NCBI RefSeq assembly: GCF_040939455.1
Contig: NC_134117.1
Coordinates: 61,278,501-61,342,500, forward strand
DNA: 64,000 bases
DNA from: Microcebus murinus
Lineage: Eukaryota > Chordata > Mammalia > Primates > Cheirogaleidae
Direction: 5' to 3'
Shown: piece by piece, positions 53,401 through 64,000 of the stretch
How the letters are laid out: the number at the start of each line of letters is the position of its first letter
Position numbering within the stretch: position 1 is the first letter of the stretch
Program-made: the position numbers and the translations under genes
The notes under the pieces: generated by a model
Told to the model about the DNA's origin: nothing
Database searches by the model: none
The model's input: only the letters and a program-made list of their open reading frames with translations

Positions 53401-56400
53401 CTCCAGGGGACAGTGACTACGAGTCTAGATATTTATCAGTGCATCGTATCCTTTGTTTGGACAATAACTGGCACTAACCAGCTCTGTCTGAGGAGGCTGG
53501 CCCAAGGTGGGGGCCATCAGGCAGGTGGAAGTGGAATAATGGTTCCATAATCAACATGCAGTGGGGGGACTTGTGCTTCTGGCAGAGATGGAGTAACAGC
53601 GCCAAGACTCACTCTCGTGCCTCACCACCTAGACAGCTGGGCACTGGGTATGAAACGACGGTCTGCAAGACACCGGGTAACTGGTATCAAAGAAGAGTGA
53701 CCCCTGAGAGGCAGGAAAGAAGTGAAATAGCCCTGTAATTGCCCTAGCTTCCTGGAGAGAGTTCCAGGCAGTGGCAGAGGGAGGGAAACTCCAGGCAGAG
53801 TCTGGTGGAGTCCCCAAGTTGAGGAGACGGGGCTGAGAGTTCAGGGAGACCAAGCAGCTGGAGTTTACAGGGAAGAGTGCTCAGCAGTGCCTGCGTGTGG
53901 AAACTGGGCCAGGTAAAGAAAAGAACCAAGAACCGAGGGAACAGTAGCCATAACTCTCACAGGGCCTGCAAGAGATCCTGTTCCTAGCAACTAGCCCGGA
54001 AACCCTCAGAACGGTACACAGGGCACTGGGCAGAGTCCTTGAGAAGCAGGACAACTAAGCAGTATGCTAACTGTTGTTCTCATCCTGCCTAACAAATCTT
54101 AAAAGCAAGACCCAAAGGATCACACAGTTTTCAAGTAACTGTGTCCCAGAACAATCTCAAGAATACAACTCAGGAATACAATAATGTTTGGCATCCAAAA
54201 AGATAAATTTACAATGCGTGACAGTAAATAAAAAGTCACGAGGCATGCAGAGAAGCAAGAAATATGACCTATCATAAGGACAAATATCAACCCAAACCCT
54301 GGGTGAGACCCAGGACTCACACAGGGGTTAAAAGTATGAGACAAGCACATTGCAACAGATACTCTTACTGCATTCTACAGGTTTCCAAGCTAGAGGAACT
54401 ATTAGGTAAGTTAAGTAGAAACAGGGAAGACATTTTGAAAAGACACACATTGAACTTCTAGAGCTAAAAATTAGAATGTCTACAATGACAGAAATACTAG
54501 ATGGGATTAAAGGCCGTTTAGACATCAGAATGTAAAATATTGGTTAATTTAAAGACATAGCAATAGAAATGACACAAAATGAAAACACACAGAGAAAGAA
54601 GACTAAAAAGAGAATAAAACATCCATGAGGTGTAGGACCCCTTCAAGCAGCTTAGTTTTTGTGCAATTGGAGCCTCCATAGAATGGGGAAAGCAAGAAAG
54701 AAACACTTGCAGAAATATTGGTAGAAAAAATTTTAAATCTGAAGAAATTTATGAACACCCAGATCCAAGATCCTCAATGAACTCCAAGCACAAGAATCAT
54801 AAAGAACCTATATCCGGGCATATCATAATCAAATTTCTCAAAATCAGTGAAAAAGAGAAAATCTTCAACGTAGCCAGAGGAAAAACTTTAAGAAAACCAG
54901 TAGCAACAACAAACAGCTTATTTCATAAAGAGGAACAGAGATAAAGAGAATAGCAGATTTCTCACTGGAAACAATGCAAGCAGGAAGATAGTGATCTAAC
55001 ACATTCAAAAGACTGAAAGGAATGCACTGTCTCCTAGAATTCTATTTTTTTTTCAGTTTTAAAATATTTAGCGGGTACAAAAGTTTTCGTTACATGGATA
55101 CACTCTGTGATGCAGACCTTTCAGTGTTCTGCCACCAGGACAGTGATTGTTGTACCCAGTAGGTAAATTTTTACTCCTCATCCCCATCCCCCTTCCAACC
55201 TCCTCCCTTCTTAGTTTCCAATGTCCTTTGTGCCTTGTGTGTCCATGTTCACTCAGCCTTTAGCTCCCACTTATTAGTGAAAACATGTAGCATTTATTCT
55301 CCCATCCTGAAAGACTCCACTTAAGGATAATGGTGTCTAGTTCTATCCAAGTTGCTGCAAATGACATTATTTCATCCCTTTTGTCTGGCTTAATAGTAGT
55401 CAGTGGTGTGTGTGTGTGTGTGTTTACACACCACATTTTCTTTATCCACTCATGTGTCAGTGGACACTTAGGCTGATTCCATATGTTTGCAATTGTGAAT
55501 TGTACAGTCATAAACATTTGAGTGCAGGTATCTTTTTGATAAAATGATTTCTTTTCTTTTGGGTAGATACCCAATAGTGGGATTGCTGGATCAAATGGTA
55601 GGCCTACTTATAGGTCTTTGAGGAGTCTCCATGGCATTTTGCATAGAGGTTGTACTAATTTTCAGTCCCAGCAACACAATATCCGTGTACGTTTTTCTCT
55701 GCATCCATGCCAGTTTCTGTTCTTTTTTTGACATTGGTAATGGCCATTCTGGCAGGGATAAAGTGGTATCTCATTGTGGATTTAATTGCATTTCCCTAAT
55801 AATTAGTGATATTGCACATTTCTTCGTATCTTTTGGCCATTTGTCTACTTTGTTTTGAAAAAATTCTGTTTATATCTTTTGCCCACTTTTTGATACAGTT
55901 GTTTGCTTTTTTTCTCACTATTTTGTTCGAGTTCTTTGTAGATTCTGGAAATTATTCCTTTGTTGGATGTATAGTTTCTGAATATTTCCTCCCATTCTGC
56001 AGGTTACCTATTTACTCTGTTAATTATTTCCTTTGCTGTACAGTAGCTTTTTAATGTAATTAAGTCCCATTTATTTATTTTGCTGCTGCTTTATTTACCT
56101 TTGGGGTCTTAGTGAAACATTCTTTGACTAGGCCTATGTCCAGAAGAGTATTTCCTATGTTTTCTTCTAGAATTTTTAAGGTTTCATGCCTTACATGTAA
56201 GTCTTTAACTGATCTTGAATGAATTTTTGGTAAAGGTGAGAGAGAGAGCTCCTATTTTGTTCTTCTGCATGTGGCTATCCAATTTTCCCAGCACCATTTA
56301 TTGAACCGGGCTTCCTTTCCTCAGTACACGTTTCTGTCTGCTTTGTTGAAGATCAGTTGGTCATAGCTGTATGTTTTTATTTCCATGTTCTCTATTAGGT

Positions 56401-59400
56401 TGTATCGGTCTTTGTCTCTACTTTAATACCAGGACCGTGCTGTCAGGGTACTGTACACTTGTACTAAAATTTGAAGTCAGGCGATGTGATGTTTCCAGAC
56501 TTGTTCTTTTTGCTTAATAATACACTGGCTATTCAGGCTCTTTTTTGGCTGCAAATGAAATTTAGGATTATTTTTTCTAGATCTGTGAAGGAAGACATTG
56601 ATATTTTGATGGGGATTGTACTGAAGCTGTAAATCACCTTGGGCAGAATAGACACTTTAACGATGTTATTTCTACCAATCCATGAGCATGGAATATTTTC
56701 CATTGATTTGTGTCATCTATGATTTCTTTCATCAGTGTTTTGTGGTTCTCCTTGTAGAGATCTTTCACCTCTCTTGTTAACTGTATTCCTAAGTATTTTC
56801 TTTTGATCATAGCTCTCATAAGTGGTATCGAGTCCTTGGTTTGACACTCTACTTGGCTGTTGTTGGTATACAGAAATGCTATTGATTTGTGTACATTGAT
56901 TTTGTAACCTGAGAGTTTCCTGAATTTATCAATTCTGGGAGTCTTTTGGTGGAATCTTCAGGGTTTTCTAAATACAGGATCCTACTGATGGCAACCAGGG
57001 ATAGTTTGACCTCCACCTTCCTAACTTGGATTCCCTTTCTTTCTTTCTCTTGACTCATAGCTCTGGCTAGGCCTTCCAGTACTATGTTGAATAGAAGTGG
57101 TGACAGTGGGCATCCTTGTCTTGTCCCAGTTGTTAGGGGAATGCTTTCAAGTTTTCCGCATTCAATATAATATTGGCTGTAGTTTTGTTGTATACAGCTT
57201 CTATAATTTTGAGGTATACTCCTTGTATGCCTAGTTGATTGAGGGTTTTTACACAAAAAGGTGCTGGATGTTATCGAATGTTTTTTTCTGACTCTATGGA
57301 GATGATCATATGGTCTTTGTTTTTGCTTCTCTTTATGTGGTGAATCACATTTAATGATTTCCACATGATGAACCATCCTTATATCCCTGGAATGAAATGC
57401 ACATGATCATGGTGACTTATCTTTTTGATGTGCTGCTGAATTCAGTTTGCTAGTATCTTGTGGAAGATTTTTGTGTCAGTTTTCCATGGGGGATATTGGT
57501 GGTCTGTAATTTTGTTTTCTTGTTGTAGCCTTTTCTAGCTTTGGTGTTAAGGTGATAGTGGCTTTTTAGAATGAGTTAGGGACTATTTCCCCCTGGACAT
57601 TATGGAACAATTTCTGTAGGATATGTGCCAGTTCTTCTTTGTAGGTCTGGTAGACTTTGGCTCTATATCCATGTGGTCTGGGGCTTTTTTCTGTCAGGAG
57701 ACTTTTCGTTACTGCATCAATCTCGCGCTGGCTATGGGTCTGTTCAAGTTTTCTATTCTTTCCTGATTCAGGCTTGTGAGGCTGTGTGTTTCCAGGAATT
57801 TACCCTTTTCCTCTAGATATTTTAGTAATTTTTGTAGTAATCCTGGATGATGTTTTGTATATCTATTGTGTCAGTTGTAATGTCTCCTTGTTTATTTATG
57901 ATTCAGGTTCTTTGAGTTCTCTCTCTTCTATTCTGCATGATTGGGCTGTGGTCTATCAATTTTATTTTCATAGAACCAACTTTTTGTTTCGTTGATCTTC
58001 TGTTGTATTGTTTTGTTTGTTTGTTTCCCTTTCATTTACTTCCATTTGTAGCTTAGTTATATCCCTTCTTCTACAGGCCTTGGGGTTTGGTTTGTTCTTC
58101 TTCTCGTTCCTTGAGATGTGATATCAGGTTCATAAATTATGATGTCTGTATCTTTTTAATGTAAGCATTTAAGGCTATGAATTTTCCTCTTAGCACTGAC
58201 TTTTCTGTATCTTGTAGATTTTCTTTTTTTTTTTTGAGAATCAGTCTCACTTTGTTGCCTGGGATAGAGTACCCTGGCATCAGCCTAGCTCACAGCAACC
58301 TCAAACTCCTGGGCTCAAGCGATCCTCTTGCCTCAGCCTCCCGAGTAGCTGGTACTATAGGCATGCACCACTATGGCCAGCTAATTTTTTCTCTCTCTAT
58401 ATATATTTTTAGCTGTCCAATTCATTTCTTTCTATTTTTAGTAGAAACGGGGTCTCGGTGTCTCTCAGGCTGGTCTCGAACTCCTGAGCTCAAACGATCC
58501 ACCCACCTTGGCCTCCCAGAGTGCTAGGATTACAGGCGTGAGTCACTGCACCCGGCCTATCCTATAGATTTTTGAAAGCTTGTGTCCCCTCTGTCATTCA
58601 GTTTAAAGAACATTTTGATTTCCTTCTTACTTTCATCATTGACACAAGGATAATTCAGCAGTAGTTTGTTTAATTTCTCTGACTTTGTGTGGATTTGAGA
58701 ATTTTCTTGGACTTGATTTCTAGATTTATCCCACTGTAGTCTGAGAAAATACATGATATGACTGTGATTTTTTGAATTTGCTAAGACTTGCTTTGTGGTC
58801 TAGCATAGGAACAATCTTGGAAAATTTCTCATGTGCTGATGAGAAGGATGTACATTCTAGAGTTTTTCGGTGGAGTGTTCTGTAAATGATCATGAGGTCC
58901 ATTTGTTCTAGGGTTCCATTTAAATTCAGTATTTCTCTGTTGGTTTTCTGCTTTTATGTTGTGTCTAGTTTTGTCAGTGGGGTATTGAACTCCCTGGGGA
59001 GTATGATGCAACTGTTTATTTCTTTGCTTTGCTCTTATAGAATTTGCCTTATGAATCCACGAGCTCATGTGTTCAGTGAACATATAGTAGATTTGTTATA
59101 TCTTCTTGATGAATTGCCCCTTGATCTTTATGTAATGAACATCTTTGTTTTTTTGATTTTTTTTGACAATCTGACTTAAAGGCAATTTTATCTGGTATGA
59201 GAATGGGTACACCAGTTGACTTTAGGTTTCCATTTGCAATGGATATTTTTTCTACCCCTTTACCTTGAGTCTGTACATTTCCTTGTGAGTGAGATGGGTG
59301 TCTTGGAGTCAACACATACTTTGACAATGACTTCTTATTCATTTAGCTAATCTATGTCTTTTAATGGGAGCATGAAGACCATTCACATTCAGTGTTAGTA

Positions 59401-62400
59401 ATGATATCTATGGTAACGTTCTGTCCATCATGTTGAATGATACCTTTTTGTTTTGTTTTCCCTCTTGTGATATTGTTTTATAAGGGCTGTGAGCTTTGGC
59501 TGGGCACAGTGGCTCACGCCTGTAATTCTAGCACTCTGGGAGGCCGAGGCGGGTGGATCGCTCAAGGTCAGGAGTTTGAGAACAGCCTGAGCAAGAGCGA
59601 GACCCCGTCTCTACTCAAAATAGAAAGAAAATTAATTGGCCAACTAAAATAGATAGAAAAAAATTAACCGAGCATGGCGGCACATGCCTGTAGTCCCAGC
59701 TACTTGGGAGGCTGAGGCAGAAGGATCACTTGAGCCTAGGAGTTTGAGGTTGCTGTGAGCTAGGCTGATGTCACGGCACTCCAGCCGGGGCAATAGAGTG
59801 AGACTCTGTCTCAAAAGAAAAACAAGAGCTGTGAGCTTTAATTGTGGGGTGTTTTACATCGGAGGGTATCTATTGTGCTATTCCATATATAGTGCACTAT
59901 TAAGCATTTCCTGTAGGCCAGGTCTAGTGGTGACAAATTCCCTTAGTGTTTCCTTGTCTAGAAAAACCTTTATTTCTCCATGACTTATGAAACTTAGTTT
60001 TGCAGCACACAGAATTCTTGGCTGGCTGTTGTTGTGTTGAAGAAGATTAAAAATGGGCCCTGGTCCCTTCTGGCTTACAAGGACTTGGCTAGGAACCTGT
60101 TGTTAGCCTGGTGGGCTTTCCTTTGTAGGTCAGTTGTTGCTTTCATCTTGCAGCTTGTGGAGTTTTCTCCTTCATTTTGACTTTGACCAGGTTGGTGGTC
60201 AAAGACTATGTCTTGGAGGTGTCCTCTTTGCTGCTGGTATGTAATGACAGATTGTATGTGGATATCTGCATCTCTGGTGATATCAAATATTGTGGCACAT
60301 GGGTCTGTGGTGTCATGGCCCCCCACACGGTGCATGGGTACATGTTTTCATGGATGTATACATGGCTCACAGTGCCAGCAGCTTGCTCCTCTGGTCGGCA
60401 TGGAAGCTCATGGTGCCTAGGACCTCCATGCAACACACAAGTTCCTGGGGGTGTGTACTTCAGCACTGTGGCACATGACGTCAGGGAGCCTATTCTGCTG
60501 GTTGGTGCATGGGGCTGCATGGGCTGGGCTGCTAGATGGCTGGCTGGCTCTCCTCACACAGATTCTACTGAGGCTGCTCCTGTGGGACCTCTCAAGTGGC
60601 AACATCACCCACTCTATTCAAGTGGGTAGTATGCTTGGCTCTCAGTCACAGGCATGCAAGGGCTTTTGCTCTCCCTGCTCCCTCCCAGGATCAGCAAGGG
60701 ATGCTGCAGGGGCATCCGCAACAAAGCTGATCCATGTGTAGATTGGGCTTTCTGGACCTGAGAGCTTAAAGTGGTTTCAGCTGTGGCAACCTGGGAACAG
60801 AGGCCAGCAGGTCATTGCTGAGCTTGCTCTCTGTTGCAACTTTACAATACAGTTTCCAGCTAGTTTCCTGATCAAAATGGAGGTTGTGCTAGGGCCCCCC
60901 ATGATGGTGCTAGGGCCCCCCACCAGCTCAAGTCACAGTGTCCATGCACACAGGGTGTGGTTCTGGGGTTCTCTCCTCTTCCTTCCCCATGTGTACATAT
61001 GCCCTCACGGTACCTTCAGATCTTGGCAAGTGGATCTCCCCATCCCCATCTCCTTCGCTCTGAGCGTCTCCCATACCTTCTCTGATGATTGATAATGCTC
61101 TCTCCAGCAGTGTCCATGGGTAGGTGGGTATCTACTTGCAGTGTTCTATCCTCTATTTGAAAGTAGCATGTCCGGGCTTCTACTAGTTCACTATCTATGC
61201 CCTGTGTCCTGTCTCATAGAATTCTATACACAGAAAAATATCTTTCAGAAATGAATTGGAAATAAAAATGCTTTCAGGCATACAAAAGCAGAGAGACTTG
61301 ATCATCAATAGATTTGCAGTGTAAAAAATGTTAAAGGAATCTTTCAACCAGAAATAAAATGATACCAGTTGAAAATACATTATAGCTTTAGTCCCCAATC
61401 CCTATACCATGGCCTGCTATCAGTCTGTGTCCTGTCAGGAACCAGGCCACATATCACTGCCTGAGCTCTTCCTCCCCCCCACCCCAGCCCCAGCTGTGGA
61501 AATATTGTCCCTGGTGCCAAAATTGTTGGGCACAATTTTTTGCCTGTGCAAAGGGGTGAAGACAAGCAGAAATTATAACTATGTAGATAAGTACATATTT
61601 TTTCTTATATTTAAAATATGTATCTTAGATAGTTGTTTAAACAAAAATGAAGCTGGGCATGGTGGCATGTGCCTATAGTCCTGCTCTCAGGAGGCCTAGG
61701 TGGGAAGATGGCTTGAGCCCAGTAGTTCTAGGCCGGCTTGAGCAACATAGTAAGACCCTGTCACAAAAAGAGAAAAAGAAACCAAAATAAAGAAACACAA
61801 AACTAAACAGCAAATATAATAATGTACTGGGGACTTGGTAACATGGAGAAGTGAAATATATGACAATAGCTCAAAGTATGGTTATAGTGCAAACATAGTA
61901 ATTCTTACTGTGCATAAGATAGTATACTATCCTTTGAAGGTTGACTGGGACAAGTTAAAGATGTGTGCTCTCAACTCTACCAAGCACTGAAACAATAATG
62001 TGTTGTAGCTAATAAGCCAATAAAGAATATAAAGTGGAATTATTAAAAATATTTGATTAATTTTGAAGAAAGACTGAAAGAAAGGAGAAAGGGAACAAAG
62101 AATTGAGACTAATCGAGAACAAATAGTAAGATGGTAGACTTTTTTTTAGCGTATTATGGGGGTACAAGTGTTAAGGTTACATATGTTGCCCATGCTCCCT
62201 CCCCCCTGGAGTAAGAGCTTCAAGCGTGTCCATCCTCCAAACGTTGCACATCTCACTCATTGTGTTCAACATCTCTAATCATCAGGGAAATGCAAATCAA
62301 AACCACAATGAGATATGACTTAACTCCAGTAAGAATGGCCTTTATCAAAAAGTCCCCAAACAACAAATGCTGGCATAGATGAGGAGAGAGAGGAATACTC

Positions 62401-64000
62401 CTACACTGCTGGTGGGACTGCAAACTAGTTGAACCTTTGTGGAAAGATGGTAGACTCAACCACATAAACCATCACGTTAGAGATCAATGACCTAAACATC
62501 CCAATTAAAAGGCAGAGATTGTCAAAAGGATAAAAAAGCAAGACCCATGTGTCTGCTACCCTCAGGAAATGCACTTGAAAGATCAAGCAACAAATAGGTG
62601 AAAAGTAAAAGGAGAGAAAAAGATATACTGTGCTAACACTTCTCAACCAAAAGGCTGTATTGGCTATATTCATATCAGAAAAAGTAGATTTCAGAGCAAA
62701 ACTGTGTTCAGGGCTAAAGACGGTCATCTCATAACCACACAGGGGTCAATTTACCAAGAGCACATAAGAGTTCTAATGATTTTGTACCTAATAGCAGAGC
62801 CCCAAAATACATAAGGCAAAAACTTATAGAACATTAAGAAGAAATAGACAAATTCATAATTGCACTCAGAGATTTCAACATGCCTCTTTCAATAACTGAT
62901 AGAATAGCTATACCACCAGTAGACATATGAAAGATTTAAACAATGCTATAAAACAATTTGACCTGATTGGCCTACACATCAGAAAGGAAGCAGTACAACT
63001 GTCTTTATTTTCAGTCAGCATGATCAACTATTAAAATATGAAATACTAGGGAATAAATATGAATATAGGCACATAAAACCTGTATCCTGGAAACTACACA
63101 ACATTGCTGTGAGACATTAAGAAAGGCCTAAGAAAATGGGAATATTTGAGATTCCAGTACACATCTATTAGAATGAATGGGAACACCGCTTTGGAAAACA
63201 GTTTGGCGGTTTGGTGAAACACAAGGGACAGGTCTATATTGACAGAAAACAGAGCCCTGGTGGCCAGGGGTAGCGCAGGAAAGGAGGGATTACACAAAGG
63301 AAGGTCCAACTTTTGGGGATGATGGAAATGTTCATTCTTTTAATTGTGGTGACAGTTTTACAGGTGTATACATTTGTCAAAATTCCTCAAATTGTACATT
63401 TAGTATGTGCAGTTTATGATATGTCAATTATCCTTCGACAAAGCTGTTTTTTAAAGAAATCAAAGGGCATGTGCTCACATGTGGAATCTGAGAGTGTTTC
63501 CTCACACCAGTGGTAAGAATAAGCTACAAAATGGAAGAATCCAGAAGGCAGAAGGGAGCTCTACAGGCTTTTAGAGTTAGTTTTCATAAATTTTAATGTC
63601 AGAGAACAATAGAACCGGTTCTTGCTTTGGCCATGGTTATGTCATCCTGTTTCTTTGAAGTCAGCCTACACTTGCAGTGTGGAATTGCCCTGGCAGTTTC
63701 TGTGGAAAGATGGGGTTATTTGAAAATCAGTCTAGCTTGCTGGGTGAGGCGAAAGGACAGGTTCTGGCTGCGTTGAGCTGTGGAAGAACTGGCCCCTGAG
63801 CCTGCCTTGAAAAGGTCCAGGAGGGCCATGTGCAGTGACTGTGGCTTGGCTCCTCCTTGAAGAGAAGATGTGAGGAAAGAGTATTTCCCCTGAGGCTGTG
63901 GAAGGGCCGGGAAGCCTAACCCTGACTGTCCTTCCTCACACAGTGTCTCTGCGGCGTCCTGAAAGCCCTGTACCGCAGCAGACACGGAGGTCGCAAGGTA
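44254..64000 (+). CDS. MROH-family (maestro HEAT-like repeat) gene, 5' part
   Basis: Six exons at 44254-49002 and a seventh starting at 63944 join in frame through GT-AG introns. The ATG at 44268 sits in a near-ideal context (gcagccatggg), so translation probably starts there. The predicted protein is alpha-helical throughout. Segments such as [38 protein letters not shown] and [20 protein letters not shown] follow in the same order as the N-terminal HEAT helices of MROH2B-type proteins. Exon 7, [16 protein letters not shown], also matches the next helix pair of that family. MROH proteins are about 1600 aa, so most of the gene lies beyond the window. Function is poorly known; several members are expressed in testis. 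The 15-kb intron 6 carries a nearly full-length L1. I cannot tell which MROH paralogue this is. Confidence 0.75.
44740..44862 (+). CDS. MROH-family exon 2
   Basis: Acceptor ctctcctag, donor gtgagg at 44863; 41 codons, phase 0. Encodes [20 protein letters not shown], then [20 protein letters not shown] and M. Helical and charged. Confidence 0.75.
45827..45989 (+). CDS. MROH-family exon 3
   Basis: Acceptor gtctttctag, donor gtctgg at 45990 (weaker consensus). 163 nt, phase 0 to 1. Encodes [20 protein letters not shown], then [20 protein letters not shown] and [13 protein letters not shown]. This donor is preferred because it joins in phase to the next exon. A stronger-looking gtgaga at 46018 would shift the frame. 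Confidence 0.72.
46664..47428 (+). mobile_element. 5'-truncated young L1 with target duplication
   Basis: Flanked by agacaagccca at 46653-46663 and 47429-47439. It holds the last part of ORF2 (frame at 46708-47109, with [20 protein letters not shown]), the 3' UTR ending cccccataatgtgctaaaaa, and an attaatta/A tail. It lies in MROH intron 3. Confidence 0.95.
47853..47945 (+). CDS. MROH-family exon 4
   Basis: Acceptor tctccctcccag, donor gtaagg at 47946; 93 nt, phase 1 to 1. With the G from exon 3 it reads [20 protein letters not shown], then [15 protein letters not shown]-like repeat lies just upstream at about 47650-47780. Confidence 0.78.
48365..48519 (+). CDS. MROH-family exon 5
   Basis: Acceptor ctcccctcatag, donor gtgtga at 48520; 155 nt, phase 1 to 0. 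Encodes [20 protein letters not shown], then [20 protein letters not shown] and [12 protein letters not shown]. Confidence 0.78.
48862..49002 (+). CDS. MROH-family exon 6
   Basis: Acceptor tttggacacag, donor gtgact at 49003; 47 codons, phase 0. Encodes [20 protein letters not shown], then [20 protein letters not shown] and RPLYMCK. It joins in phase to exon 7 at 63944. Confidence 0.78.
49484..50310 (+). mobile_element. Old L1 with internal deletions
   Basis: Three ORF2 stretches occur in order: [20 protein letters not shown] near 49540, then atgcagaaaaagcatttgac near 49900, then the ORF2 tail near 50100-50240. Large internal parts are missing. It lies in MROH intron 6. Confidence 0.8.
50311..54050. 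other. MROH intron 6, single-copy part
   Basis: GC-rich to moderate sequence without Alu. A worn repeat lies around 52510-52660. Overlapping frames up to 168 aa have no motifs. Confidence 0.4.
54060..55034 (+). mobile_element. Old L1, left part
   Basis: Pieces such as agagaaaatcttcaacgtag and tttctcactggaaacaatgc are ORF1-region sequence of old L1/HAL1-type elements. Continuity resumes at 61218 after the younger insertion. Confidence 0.75.
55408..55423. repeat. (TG)n short repeat inside L1
   Basis: About eight TG units within the reverse L1. Confidence 0.8.
58224..58557 (-). mobile_element. Strepsirrhine-type Alu inside L1
   Basis: Reverse Alu with an imperfect flanking repeat (gtagatttt and atagatttt). 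Middle region ttagctgtccaattcatttc. Confidence 0.9.
59498..59827 (+). mobile_element. Strepsirrhine-type Alu inside L1 with target duplication
   Basis: Forward Alu flanked by gctgtgagcttt at 59486-59497 and 59828-59839. It carries the reverse complement of the lemur-type segment (attaattggccaactaaaat). Confidence 0.95.
61218..62140 (+). mobile_element. Old L1, right part
   Basis: Continues the old element across the younger L1: joined sequence reads tagaattctatacacagaaa, as expected in old L1s. It includes a partial Alu at 61652-61775. Confidence 0.65.
61652..61775 (+). mobile_element. Alu left-monomer fragment
   Basis: From gctgggcatggtggcatgtg to accctgtcacaaaaag; a single arm, diverged. 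Confidence 0.8.
62141..62443 (-). mobile_element. L1 insertion with 5' inversion (twin priming)
   Basis: Flanked by aagatggtagact at 62128-62140 and 62444-62456. The left third is reverse-oriented 3' UTR (gcgtattatgggggtacaag). The right part is forward-oriented ORF2 tail (gggaaatgcaaatcaaaacc). Opposite orientation of the two halves within one target duplication is the mark of twin priming. Confidence 0.93.
62457..63095 (+). mobile_element. Old L1 ORF2 fragment
   Basis: Pieces aaaaggcagagattgtcaaa, gtagatttcagagcaaaact and ataatagcag-like phrases follow old L1 ORF2 order. No intact frame. Confidence 0.7.
63102..64000 (-). repeat. Right arm of large inverted duplication
   Basis: Reverse complement of 652-1533. 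Similarity begins abruptly at acattgctgtgag near 63102 and continues to the window end. It contains the start of MROH exon 7. Confidence 0.9.
63944..64000 (+). CDS. MROH-family exon 7 (partial, runs off the window)
   Basis: Acceptor ccttcctcacacag. Nineteen codons encode [19 protein letters not shown]. The inverted copy at 611-709 shows that the full exon would be 33 codons. Phase 0 agrees with the end of exon 6. Confidence 0.75.

Larger units (their letters stand above)
55046..61217 (-). mobile_element. Nearly full-length L1, minus strand, with two nested Alus
   Basis: Flanked by tagaattctat at 55035-55045 and 61218-61228. From the left it reads 3' UTR, ORF2 in reverse (the frame at 56879-57376 includes [20 protein letters not shown] of the reverse transcriptase), ORF1 near 59840-60270, and probable 5' UTR to 61217. 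Without the two Alus it is about 5.5 kb. Frames are broken by stops, so it is inactive. Confidence 0.88.

Noticed and set aside
56879..57376. 165-aa minus frame with reverse transcriptase motif
   Set aside because: Part of the degraded L1 at 55046-61217; the frame is broken on both sides.

Overview
This is nuclear DNA from a mammal, most likely a strepsirrhine primate. The Alu SINEs carry the lemur/galago-type middle region (the motif ttagttggccaattaattt before gtagagac), and a 345-bp TTAA-flanked inverted-repeat element of piggyBac type sits at 9894-10238. Recent piggyBac activity is known in mouse lemur, so a lemur is my first guess. That assignment is inference.

Layout. (1) 1-1533: an LTR end, then one exon of a maestro-heat-repeat (MROH) family gene on the minus strand. 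The exon lies inside an arm of a large inverted duplication whose other arm is 63102-64000. (2) 2643-30600: an Alu- and L1-rich segment carrying an intron-containing annexin A7 gene (ANXA7) on the plus strand, 13 coding exons from 4632 to 20419. All exons have GT-AG sites and join in frame, including a 66-bp cassette exon. The copy shows damage: a TGA stop ten codons before the family C-terminus, a compensated frameshift in the proline/tyrosine-rich tail, loss of several tail tyrosines, and an Alu ending about 20 bp before one splice acceptor. It may be a decaying duplicate. No noncoding first exon or CpG-island promoter is visible upstream. (3) 30600-44200: a GC-rich stretch almost free of Alu, with old MIR/L2-like repeats, a promoter-like cluster of GC boxes, a CCAAT box and an NRF1-like site at 38931-39083, and a frameshifted DDX11-like exon at 42292-42434. 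(4) 44254-64000: the 5' part of a plus-strand MROH-family gene. Six exons (44254-49002) encode a continuous frame, and a seventh begins at 63944 and runs off the window. The 15-kb intron between them holds a nearly full-length L1 (55046-61217) inserted in an older L1.

The annexin would be a calcium-dependent phospholipid-binding protein and the MROH product a HEAT-repeat protein; nothing suggests they work together. No bacterial-type operon, CRISPR array or new defence-like system is present. The points of interest are genome structure and gene decay: the inverted duplication that copies an MROH exon, the damaged ANXA7 copy, the piggyBac MITE, and several retrotransposon insertions with readable target-site duplications.
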